Positions 12,389 through 18,861 of a stretch of DNA of 25,161 nt are shown here, in pieces (within the stretch, counting starts at the first letter, position 1; each line of letters begins with the position of its first letter). Where the stretch lies: the IMG/VR virus record IMGVR_UViG_3300025138_005050, positions 1-25,161 of that record. One strand, 5' to 3'. The translations under genes and the position numbers were made by a program. The notes below the pieces were generated by a model. The model saw only the letters and a list, made by a program, of their open reading frames with translations. It did no database searches and had not been told where the DNA came from. The DNA comes from a virus.

Positions 12389-14081
12389 AATATTTGAAAA
12401 GCATGGATTAATAATAAAGCACCTAGACGAAGGCAATCACAAGACAAAATGCCCTCAGTGCCAACCCCCACATGATTCCAGTGATAGGCCAATGTCAGTG
12501 GAGATATCAAGCGAGAAGATTATTTTCTTTTGCCATCATTGTGAGTTTAAAGGTGGGGTAATGGCGCAAAGCATTTTAAATGGTACGGCTAGGAAGTTGG
12601 AGCCACAAAAGAAACCCTTTAACCCAAGCCCCCCAAGCGACTCTAATTTTCTAGATGATTACTTTAAAAACCGAGGGATCTCAAAAGAGACTTACGAGGC
12701 GTTTAAGGTTTTTTCAGAAAACGATGAATGGATAGGTTTCCCTTATAACGGAGAGTCAGGCCAATGTGACAACATTAAATATAGGCATAAGGATAAGAGG
12801 TTTAAGCAAAGCAAAGACCCAGTAAAATCACTTTATAACTACCAAGCGGTTTCAGAGTCTAACGTGGCTATCTTTGTTGAAGGAGAGATGGATGTTTTGA
12901 GTGTTCATGAGTGTGGGTTTACTTGTGTGACTACATTACCAGATGGCGCTCCAGCTAAGGCGGCATATAAAGAAAATGATAAAAGGTTTAGTTGCTTGCA
13001 GAGTCATCCTCTTAAAGCTAACAAGATTATACTTTTTTGCGATGCTGATGGAGCAGGTGACAATCTTAAAAAAGAGCTTTTGCATAGGTATGGAAAGGTT
13101 AAGTGTTGGTATGTAAAGCCGCCAGAGGATTGTAAAGATGCCAATGACGTTTTGATAAAACATGGTAAAGAGTACCTTTACGAATTAATAAAAAATGCGC
13201 GACCTTACCCAGTTGATGGGCTTTATACAGTAGGCACTTATTACAATGATGTTATGGATTTATACAGAGGCAACTATTCAAAGCCAGTTGATATAGGTTA
13301 TTTCAACCTAGATAAAATATACAAAATTATGAAGGGTACGTTCCACGTATGGACAGGAATACCAAACCACGGCAAGAGTACCTTTTTAGACCAGTGCCTA
13401 ATACAGCTTGCAAAAAACCATGATTGGAAATTTGTAATGTTTTCGCCAGAGCATTCTACAAAGATGCACATTAGACGCTTATTGCAGATGCTTACTGGGA
13501 AACCTTTTGACCAAGGTTTTAATGGCAGGATGACAGAGCAAGAGGCAACCGAAGGGATGCGCTGGATACAAAAACATTTCTTCTTTATTGAAACCAGAGA
13601 GCATATCCCAAGCGTTGATAAAATTCTTGAGCTTGCGAAGGTGAGCATTCAAAAGTACGGATGCAATGGAATTGTTATTGACCCTTATAACGAGGTTGAT
13701 GCAAGTAGAAAGGGAAGCTACAGAGAGGATGAACACATTAGAGACTTTATTAGCAAGTGCAAAAGGTTTTGCAAAATGTACGATATTACGACTTGGGTAG
13801 TGGCACATCCAACTAAGCTACAGAAAGAGAACAACGGATACCAAGCTCCCAGCGCATACGATATTAGTGGCGCGGCTCACTGGCATAACCAAGCCGATGC
13901 GGTGGTGGTGGTGCATAGAGATTTTGACAACAACAGCATACAGGTAATAACGAGAAAAATACGAGAGCAAGGAATGTACGGTCAGATTGGCGAGGCAACA
14001 TTCAACTTTGATCAAGCCAGCCGAACATTTGTAGAGCCACCTGCCGAAGACTATGGGTACGGAGGGCGTAACCGTGGGTAA
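12372..14081 (+). CDS. Bifunctional DNA primase-helicase (T7 gp4/Twinkle-like)
   Basis: This 569-residue protein has an N-terminal zinc ribbon (Cys27, Cys30, Cys54, Cys57). A Toprim primase domain follows, with FVEGEMDVL (168-176) and LFCDADGAGD (221-230). The C-terminal DnaB/RecA-like helicase has a Walker A GIPNHGKST (329-337), a Walker B-like IVIDPYN (434-440), a WVVAHPTK segment (475-482) and VVVVHRD (511-517). It should unwind the fork and make RNA primers. Full-length motifs suggest it is active. GAGGA precedes the ATG, which lies inside the end of the initiator gene. No DNA polymerase is seen in the window, so the phage probably uses the host's or encodes one elsewhere. Confidence 0.93.
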   Translation: MTLQDEIFEKHGLIIKHLDEGNHKTKCPQCQPPHDSSDRPMSVEISSEKIIFFCHHCEFKGGVMAQSILNGTARKLEPQKKPFNPSPPSDSNFLDDYFKNRGISKETYEAFKVFSENDEWIGFPYNGESGQCDNIKYRHKDKRFKQSKDPVKSLYNYQAVSESNVAIFVEGEMDVLSVHECGFTCVTTLPDGAPAKAAYKENDKRFSCLQSHPLKANKIILFCDADGAGDNLKKELLHRYGKVKCWYVKPPEDCKDANDVLIKHGKEYLYELIKNARPYPVDGLYTVGTYYNDVMDLYRGNYSKPVDIGYFNLDKIYKIMKGTFHVWTGIPNHGKSTFLDQCLIQLAKNHDWKFVMFSPEHSTKMHIRRLLQMLTGKPFDQGFNGRMTEQEATEGMRWIQKHFFFIETREHIPSVDKILELAKVSIQKYGCNGIVIDPYNEVDASRKGSYREDEHIRDFISKCKRFCKMYDITTWVVAHPTKLQKENNGYQAPSAYDISGAAHWHNQADAVVVVHRDFDNNSIQVITRKIREQGMYGQIGEATFNFDQASRTFVEPPAEDYGYGGRNRG

Positions 14082-14403
14082 CTCAAAAGGAGAAGAGACA
14101 CTAGCGTTGCTGTTAAGGCATTACAAAATACCATTTCATAGAGAGTTTAGGTTTCACGATACAAGGCGCTGGAGATTTGATTTTGTTATTGGGGATTTCC
14201 CTAGCATGTTGAAGATAGCGGTTGAGGTTGAGGGAGGCATTTACTCAAACGGAAGACATACAAGGGGGTCAGGGTATTCTGCTGACTTAGTAAAATACAA
14301 CACCGCTTTGTTGTGTGGGTGGCGAGTCCTTAGATACACCACCAAGCAGATAGACCAAGATGTAATAAATGATATAAAACTACTATTAAAAACTGGAGAA
14401 TAA
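14074..14403 (+). CDS. Small PD-(D/E)XK endonuclease-like protein
   Basis: The protein has 109 residues from the GTG at 14074, with an ideal GGAGGG site seven bases upstream; an ATG at 14053 is in frame but has a poor site. The motifs are RRWRFDFVIGD, KIAVEVEGGIYS, HTRGSGYSADLVKYNTALLC and GWRVLRYT. The FDF, EVEG and K-N order resembles Vsr/DUF559-like PD-(D/E)XK nucleases, with Asp, a Glu-x-Glu pair and a later Lys. It may resolve Holliday junctions or other branched DNA made during replication. It overlaps the helicase end by eight bases. Confidence 0.78.
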   Translation: MGNSKGEETLALLLRHYKIPFHREFRFHDTRRWRFDFVIGDFPSMLKIAVEVEGGIYSNGRHTRGSGYSADLVKYNTALLCGWRVLRYTTKQIDQDVINDIKLLLKTGE

Positions 14404-14404
14404 G

Positions 14405-14662
14405 ATGCAAACAGAAGATAAGAAAAAAATGAGAAGACAGGTGTTATCAAGGAATCTTGCTTCATTGATGACGTTTAAAAAAATCAACCAAAGTGACTTA
14501 TCAAGAAGAACTGGAGTTTCACAGCCGACTATAAGTAGAGTGCTATCAGGATTGGCTTCACCAAGGATAACCTCCATTCAAGAGATAGCAGAATATTTTG
14601 GCGTGGGCGTGGATTACTTGCTCACTAAAAATAATTTGTATAACGACGAAATGGAGATTTAA
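14405..14662 (+). CDS. XRE-family regulator (CI-like DNA-binding domain only)
   Basis: This 85-residue protein has a clear HTH_3 domain: RNLASLMTFKKINQSDLSRR, TGVSQPTISRVLSG and a third/fourth helix ending in FGVGVDYLL. The N-terminus is basic. It resembles the DNA-binding half of CI/LexA-type repressors but has no S24 peptidase domain, so it should not respond to RecA by self-cleavage. It lies in the rightward replication operon rather than in the usual divergent repressor position. It has a GGAG ribosome site six bases before the ATG. Candidate targets are the 16-bp operators of the leftward promoters or the ATGGG sites. Confidence 0.85.
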   Translation: MQTEDKKKMRRQVLSRNLASLMTFKKINQSDLSRRTGVSQPTISRVLSGLASPRITSIQEIAEYFGVGVDYLLTKNNLYNDEMEI

Positions 14663-14663
14663 T

Positions 14664-15038
14664 ATGTCAAACGAATCAGATGTAAACTGGAGGGATCATG
14701 TGTCAACCAAGCAACAGGCATCAGACCCACTTGATCGGTGCATAGAGTCTTGGGAGGTTGCTATAGCCAATTATGAGATAGCCCAGATTGCTTACGTAGA
14801 GGTTGAGTCTAGCTTTAAGGCTTGGGAGGCGGCTATTAAGATGGCTCATATGAGGAATAAAGCATCAGGGGTAATGGCAGAAGGTTTGGTCAGGACGCAT
14901 AACGATTGGGAAGCAAGGTATCTTGAAGCGCAAACCCTGTCTGTAAGGTCTGAAACGGCTAAACGGATACTAAGAATCTCAGAGGCTAAGTGGGAGACTG
15001 AAAGATCACGACAGGTTAGCTTGCGGAATCTGAAATAA
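14664..15038 (+). CDS. Helical hypothetical protein
   Basis: The protein has 124 residues from the ATG at 14664, behind GGAGATTTAAT. A longer frame runs back into the XRE gene and is not supported. Residues about 20-120 are nearly all predicted helix, with regular hydrophobic spacing (SWEVAIANYEIAQIAYVEVE, EARYLEAQTLSVRSETAKRI), so coiled-coil pairing is likely. No family is recognised. It is the last gene of the rightward early operon and faces the convergent cyclotransferase gene. Confidence 0.75.
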   Translation: MSNESDVNWRDHVSTKQQASDPLDRCIESWEVAIANYEIAQIAYVEVESSFKAWEAAIKMAHMRNKASGVMAEGLVRTHNDWEARYLEAQTLSVRSETAKRILRISEAKWETERSRQVSLRNLK

Positions 15039-15074
15039 TAAAAAACCCCAAATAGTAGTCAACTAGATGGGGTT
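15039..15074 (-). terminator. Rho-independent terminator of the amidoligase-cyclotransferase operon
   Basis: On the minus strand AACCCCA (from 15074) pairs with TGGGGTT (15050-15044) and is followed by a T run. An inner TAGT/ACTA pairing extends the stem. In the plus direction the hairpin is followed by ACTACTGC, so it works mainly leftward, although the stem may also slow rightward transcripts. Confidence 0.8.
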
Positions 15075-15087
15075 ACTACTGCAAGGT

Positions 15088-15558
15088 CTAACCTCTAAGG
15101 TAATCTAAACTAAGGCCATTGTTTTGGCTTATGTAACTGTCTGTAACAGCTTCTTTAAGCAGTCGGTTATCTAATTTAAAATCAAAGTAACCAGTAGCTA
15201 TTCCGTTTAAATACGCATCACTAGGAGGATAGATATTATCTTGGTCACACATGACATACAACATTACTTTTCCGTAGTGGGTATGTATAAACTTTTTCTC
15301 ATACAGGCTAGGGAACCCTTCATACCTGTCTAAGGATTTCTCGCAGGTGTCTGTTATTCGCCATAGCCCAAGTGGTACGGTACTTTTTCTCTCGGCACTC
15401 TCTACATCAGCAACCCCTCGGAACTTTAACGCATGACCTTCTAAATCATAGCTCGCTACAGGTTTTGCATATGGGCATCTAAAGCGCATTTGGTCCTTGT
15501 TTAAGTTAGAGCCATAAGCCCCATACAAATAGTCAGTGATTACAGTATTCTTTTTCAT
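15088..15558 (-). CDS. Gamma-glutamylcyclotransferase-like protein (AIG2/GGCT fold)
   Basis: The protein has 156 residues from the ATG at 15558, with AAGGGA upstream; the 18 codons upstream of it lack a ribosome site. The YGSNL motif (15-19), which forms the substrate loop, is present, as is LDRYEGFPSLY with the likely catalytic acid Glu80. These are hallmarks of gamma-glutamylcyclotransferases, which release 5-oxoproline from gamma-glutamyl amines or peptides. It lies 40 bases after the amidoligase gene and shares its promoter and terminator. The pair is a known association in comparative genomics: the ligase adds an amino-acid-type group and the cyclotransferase removes or processes it. The substrate here is unknown. 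Confidence 0.87.
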   Translation of the reverse strand: MKKNTVITDYLYGAYGSNLNKDQMRFRCPYAKPVASYDLEGHALKFRGVADVESAERKSTVPLGLWRITDTCEKSLDRYEGFPSLYEKKFIHTHYGKVMLYVMCDQDNIYPPSDAYLNGIATGYFDFKLDNRLLKEAVTDSYISQNNGLSLDYLRG

Positions 15559-15598
15559 TACGGTATTCCCTTTTTTGGTTAAATCAAGTTGGTAGCTT

Positions 15599-16633
15599 TT
15601 ACGCAAGTTCATCTTGTCGCTCTGCTAGGTAGTCGGTTATCTGGGTGGTAATTCCCATGCACATCCCTTCGTCATTTCTTGTGGTGGTAGGTAAAGATAA
15701 ATCATTAGCTCTTGTGATCTCGTTAAAGCTAAGTCCCCAGTTTTCTAAGCAATCAGCAACAATATAAACTGGCTTCATACCGCTAGCTCTACAGGTAGCA
15801 CCCTCTCGGTACAAAAACTCTGCAATATAATCATTACTTAATCTTGCGGCTATTTGGCCGTCCTTGGTTATATTCCAAGTTTTAGTTTTTTGGGCATAAG
15901 TCATTTCACCGCCCCACTTTGCAATCAGGTCTCTAAGCTGTGCGTACCACTTGCCTGAGTTGCTTGTTACTGCGTTGGTAAGCTCAATGCTCGTCTCAGT
16001 AAACTGCATCAAAAAGCTCAACCAGTTTACGATCTTTTTAAATTCAGTAGTTCCGCTATGCTGTCTAAACTCTATGGAGCCTCTATTGGCAATCTGAGCT
16101 AGGTTCACTTTAAAGTAGCGTCCTACGCTGTTTGCCGCCCTTTCTTTGGTAGCGGCACTCTTAACGGTATTCTTGTTGCTACCTATTGTCCTGCACCATT
16201 GAGGGCTACCTCTGCGCGATCTTGGCATACATAGGTCAATTTGCTCCTCGTAATTACTGTACCGCTCATAGGTGGTTTTGATTTGGTCAAGGGTCATATC
16301 TCTGCAATCTAAGTGAACGTGTAATCCACAACTTCTGTTTACCGTAACGCCTTCAACGCTTTCTAAAGCATTAACTACCTTCTCTAATTCCCTAACACCA
16401 TCAACACCATGCAGTATTGGGCTAACCAACTCTCCAGCGTAGCCTCTAACTGATCTCAAGCTAGCATCACTAACTATTTTCCAGTGTGGGCGTGTGCTGT
16501 GGTTGTAGCTCTCAATCTGGCAATCAACACCAGCAAGGTTAATCGCCTGCTCTACCTGTCTAAGGTTAGCGCCAACGAACTCAATCTCAATGCCAAACAT
16601 ACGGTTAGTAATCTTGGGTAGTGTATTGCTCAT
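15599..16633 (-). CDS. Amidoligase (COOH-NH2 ligase, glutamine-synthetase fold)
   Basis: The protein has 344 residues from the ATG at 16633, behind AAAAGGTGCAAGAT; the GTG nine bases upstream is less likely. The motifs are FGIEIEFVG (13-21), WKIVSDASLR (51-60), AGELVSPIL (66-74) and CGLHVHLDC (102-110). A later RTIGSNKNT and a RGSIEFRQHSGT stretch hold the Arg/Glu active-site residues of the fold. This matches the Amidoligase_2 family, which uses ATP to form amide bonds between a carboxylate and an amine in peptides or metabolites. It is longer than the core domain, and the C-terminal 130 residues are less clear. With the cyclotransferase it forms a self-contained operon inserted between two rightward blocks. 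Confidence 0.88.
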   Translation of the reverse strand: MSNTLPKITNRMFGIEIEFVGANLRQVEQAINLAGVDCQIESYNHSTRPHWKIVSDASLRSVRGYAGELVSPILHGVDGVRELEKVVNALESVEGVTVNRSCGLHVHLDCRDMTLDQIKTTYERYSNYEEQIDLCMPRSRRGSPQWCRTIGSNKNTVKSAATKERAANSVGRYFKVNLAQIANRGSIEFRQHSGTTEFKKIVNWLSFLMQFTETSIELTNAVTSNSGKWYAQLRDLIAKWGGEMTYAQKTKTWNITKDGQIAARLSNDYIAEFLYREGATCRASGMKPVYIVADCLENWGLSFNEITRANDLSLPTTTRNDEGMCMGITTQITDYLAERQDELA

Positions 16634-16677
16634 ATCTTGCACCTTTTATTGTAGGGGTTTATTTACTTAATACAGTT

Positions 16678-16705
16678 ATTATACACCCCTTGTTTACTAT
16701 TACAA
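16678..16705 (-). promoter_or_regulatory. Leftward promoter for the amidoligase operon, with operator-like motif
   Basis: The minus strand carries TTGTAA (16700-16705), a 16-base spacer and a consensus TATAAT (16678-16683). The 16-mer GTTTACTATTACAAAC (16692-16707, plus strand) covers the -35. It differs by one base from the copy at 6169-6184. Confidence 0.7.
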
Positions 16706-16748
16706 ACATTATTTGCACTAAATGGGCTTTTTTTTATGCTTTTCGGGC

Positions 16749-16777
16749 TTTAATGGATTTCAATCATGAGGTACAAT
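16749..16777 (+). promoter_or_regulatory. Candidate rightward promoter for the ParB-methyltransferase cluster
   Basis: TTTAAT (16749-16754), 17 bases, then TACAAT (16772-16777) give a moderate sigma70 match 29 bases before the ATG. This is the only long gap ahead of the cluster, and transcription changes direction here, so a promoter is expected. It lacks the 16-bp operator of the leftward promoters. Confidence 0.45.
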
Positions 16778-16806
16778 GTATTTAGACTTAACAATGAGGT
16801 GGTCAG

Positions 16807-17388
16807 ATGGCTAATTGGTCTGCTGAAAAAATTCAGCAAAAAAGTGTTGATGCTTTAATTCCTTACGACAGAAATCCTAATATTCACCCTGAATCTCAGA
16901 TAGACCAGCTTGCTAATGCTGTAAGAGAATGGGGGTGGACTGTGCCTATATTAATTGATGAAAATGACATGGTTCTAGCTGGGCATGGTAGGTTGTTCGC
17001 GGCTAAAAAACTAAAGCTAGATACAGTTCCTTGCATAGTAGCTGAGGGATGGAGTGAAGAGCAGAAAAAAGCATATGTTATAGCAGACAACAAGCTGTCT
17101 GAAAGTAGTCAGTGGGATGACGCGCTTTACTTCTCAGAGCTTAGGTCGCTATCAGATAATAATTTTGACCTTTCATTAATGGGTATGCATCCTGACTTTT
17201 CTTTTGATGACTTTTCCCCTAACTTGTCTCCAATGCAGACTTTTAGAGATGTTAATCAAAATGATATGGATAGGGCATCTACCAATCTTGAAAACAATAT
17301 AGCTGGAATATCATCAGACAACTCACTTGACGGTGTTGAAGTGACATGCCCTTATTGCGCTGAATCTTTTAAGTTTAGCGGATCATGA
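16807..17388 (+). CDS. ParB/Srx-type nuclease-domain protein with C-terminal zinc knuckle-like motif
   Basis: The protein has 193 residues. The ParB N-terminal/sulfiredoxin-like domain covers about 10-120: VDALIPYDRNPNIHP, AGHGRLFAAKKL (58-69) and AYVIADNKLSES (89-100). The GHGR..A motif is the nucleotide-binding box. There is no helix-turn-helix for parS binding, so it is not a partition ParB. In other phages and plasmids the same domain is fused to or next to DNA methyltransferases. The C-terminus has CPYC (181-184), half of a zinc site, which could pair in a dimer. A good ribosome site (GAGGTGG) precedes the ATG. The stop overlaps the next start (ATGA), the first of several such junctions in the cluster. 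Confidence 0.87.
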   Translation: MANWSAEKIQQKSVDALIPYDRNPNIHPESQIDQLANAVREWGWTVPILIDENDMVLAGHGRLFAAKKLKLDTVPCIVAEGWSEEQKKAYVIADNKLSESSQWDDALYFSELRSLSDNNFDLSLMGMHPDFSFDDFSPNLSPMQTFRDVNQNDMDRASTNLENNIAGISSDNSLDGVEVTCPYCAESFKFSGS

Positions 17389-17657
17389 CTAATGAAGAAG
17401 CTGTATCTATACTTGAATCGTGGAACTGGCGATTTGCTAAAAGTATGCCTAATATCCCTCATTCTTATGCAAGAAAATCAGATAGGTCAGATGTAGGCGA
17501 GTTCTTTAAGGTTGCAATGCATGTTAAAGATAATGGTGTTGCAGAAAGATTTTACTCTAAAACATATAAATATTTGTACACTGAAACCCACAAATACTGG
17601 GTTATGTATGAAAACATTGCTGAAGCCGAAATAATTAATAGAGCGGAGTTGAGATGA
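17385..17657 (+). CDS. Small conserved-looking protein in the methyltransferase cluster
   Basis: The protein has 90 residues. It is rich in aromatic residues: SWNWRFAKSMPNIPHSYARK, then DVGEFFKVAMHVKDNGV, FYSKTYKYLY and HKYWVMYE, ending ..IINRAELR. I recall similar small proteins next to phage DNA methyltransferases, but I cannot name a family. It has no membrane segment. It overlaps the ParB-like gene and the methyltransferase gene by four bases each (ATGA at both ends), so it is almost certainly part of the same functional unit, perhaps as a specificity or targeting subunit. Confidence 0.75.
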   Translation: MTNEEAVSILESWNWRFAKSMPNIPHSYARKSDRSDVGEFFKVAMHVKDNGVAERFYSKTYKYLYTETHKYWVMYENIAEAEIINRAELR

Positions 17658-18280
17658 TTACAAGTGTAGGTAAGCATAGAGTTCAAATGTCTGATGTTAT
17701 GAAAGGCATAGATAATTTAATGCAAGGCGAGCAAGCTGACTTTCTTTACAGTGATCCTCCTTGGGGCCAAGGGAATCTTAGGTACTGGCAGACAATAAAT
17801 AAAAGGCATACAGGTAGGGATAAGTCAGATATTGATTATGCTGAATTTTTGCCGTTTTATTTTAATATGGCCTATAAGTATGTCAAAGATATTTGCGTCA
17901 TTGAGTACGGTGAGAAATGGAGATATGACGTAATAAAGGTTGCTTCTGATGCTGGCTTTAAGCATTCAGGGGTATGCACTTCAATGTACCAAGCTGGAAA
18001 ACTTTTGCCCCTTGATGTACACGTTTTTAGCAAGTCTGGGTCAGTAGTAATGACTGATGACTTTAGGCGAGGTTGCTTGGAGTTTAAAGGTTTAAATTTA
18101 GTCAACTTTATCTTTGATCAAATGCTTCCTAAAAATTCAAAAATTGTTTTAGACCCTATGTGTGGAATGGGATACACAGCGCAAGCCACTGTAAATAAAG
18201 GATTGGCTTTTCGCGGAAACGAGCTTAATGAGAAACGCTTAGATAAAACTATAGATAGACTTAAAAAGGATGTTGGCTAG
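17654..18280 (+). CDS. DNA adenine methyltransferase-like protein with DPPW motif
   Basis: The protein has 208 residues. The catalytic motif IV is SDPPWGQGN (33-41). The AdoMet-binding motif I lies near the C-terminus as LDPMCGMGYTA (166-176), followed by FRGNELNEKR. This motif order is that of permuted, beta-class amino-methyltransferases, and DPPW is the form seen in N6-adenine enzymes, including MT-A70. All key residues are present, so it is probably active. The region between the motifs (about 42-160) is short, leaving little room for a target-recognition domain; specificity may come from a partner. It is coupled to its neighbours by overlapping start and stop codons. No restriction enzyme is visible nearby. 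Confidence 0.85.
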   Translation: MITSVGKHRVQMSDVMKGIDNLMQGEQADFLYSDPPWGQGNLRYWQTINKRHTGRDKSDIDYAEFLPFYFNMAYKYVKDICVIEYGEKWRYDVIKVASDAGFKHSGVCTSMYQAGKLLPLDVHVFSKSGSVVMTDDFRRGCLEFKGLNLVNFIFDQMLPKNSKIVLDPMCGMGYTAQATVNKGLAFRGNELNEKRLDKTIDRLKKDVG

Positions 18281-18861
18281 TGATTTATCACACCGCTTTA
18301 AAAAATAGGTCTGCTAATTATGATGGCATAAAAGAGACTGTTAGAGCGGATCATCCTAGAGGGGTTATGTTAAAGCATGATTTTGTATCTAATGGTTTAG
18401 CGCCTGAGTTTAATGAGTGCGATGTGCTATACGCAGAGCCTCCTTATGCTCATAGCGGCCTAAAAATATTTGATGCTAGGGCTGGCGTTAATGATAGAAC
18501 GTATAGCGATTTAATTAAGGCTATATCTAAAATTTTGCTTGAATGGACTAAGCCAGTATATTTGATTATGAGCAAAACAAATTTAGCAAAGTTACCTAAT
18601 CCAGATGTAATTGTAGAGACTACTTTAAATGGCGATGTGGTTTCAATGGGTGTCTGGAATGATAAAAACCCTATTTTACTCCCATCAACAGAGCTTATAT
18701 GTCAAGGACTTGGATCTAGGTATAAATACCTAGGTGATTTTACGTGCGGATATGGGACTCCAGTAAAAAACTTTATTAAGGGTGGGGGCGATAGGTTTGT
18801 GGCATCTGATTATGATGGTAAGTGTATAACTGTTATTTCTGGGCAAATGAGAAAAGTATGA
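18280..18861 (+). CDS. Divergent methyltransferase-like protein with EPPY in place of DPPY
   Basis: The protein has 193 residues and starts at a GTG that shares a base with the upstream stop (TAGTG), with AAGGA nine bases upstream. It has the same layout as its neighbour: a catalytic-loop motif YAEPPYAHSG (51-60) and a C-terminal DFTCGYG (153-159) in place of the usual DPFCGxG. The first Asp of the D-P-P-Y/W motif is Glu, and the AdoMet motif is altered, so activity is doubtful. It may be a structural or RNA/DNA-binding partner of the DPPW enzyme, or an enzyme with other chemistry. Its stop overlaps the IbrA-like start (ATGA). Confidence 0.72.
   Translation: MIYHTALKNRSANYDGIKETVRADHPRGVMLKHDFVSNGLAPEFNECDVLYAEPPYAHSGLKIFDARAGVNDRTYSDLIKAISKILLEWTKPVYLIMSKTNLAKLPNPDVIVETTLNGDVVSMGVWNDKNPILLPSTELICQGLGSRYKYLGDFTCGYGTPVKNFIKGGGDRFVASDYDGKCITVISGQMRKV

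Noticed and set aside
13298-13808. Two leftward frames of 109-116 codons opposite the helicase
   Set aside because: They are antisense shadows of conserved helicase motifs without plausible ribosome sites.
14598-14663. Longer N-terminus for the helical protein at 14664
   Set aside because: The extension runs inside the XRE gene in another frame; the ATG at 14664 has the ribosome site.
16724-16735. GGGC followed by eight T as a rightward terminator
   Set aside because: No matching GCCC arm lies directly upstream on the plus strand, and no rightward gene ends nearby.
16807-17388. Plasmid-type ParB partition protein
   Set aside because: It has only the N-terminal nucleotide-binding domain, no parS-binding helix-turn-helix, and no ParA gene is nearby.
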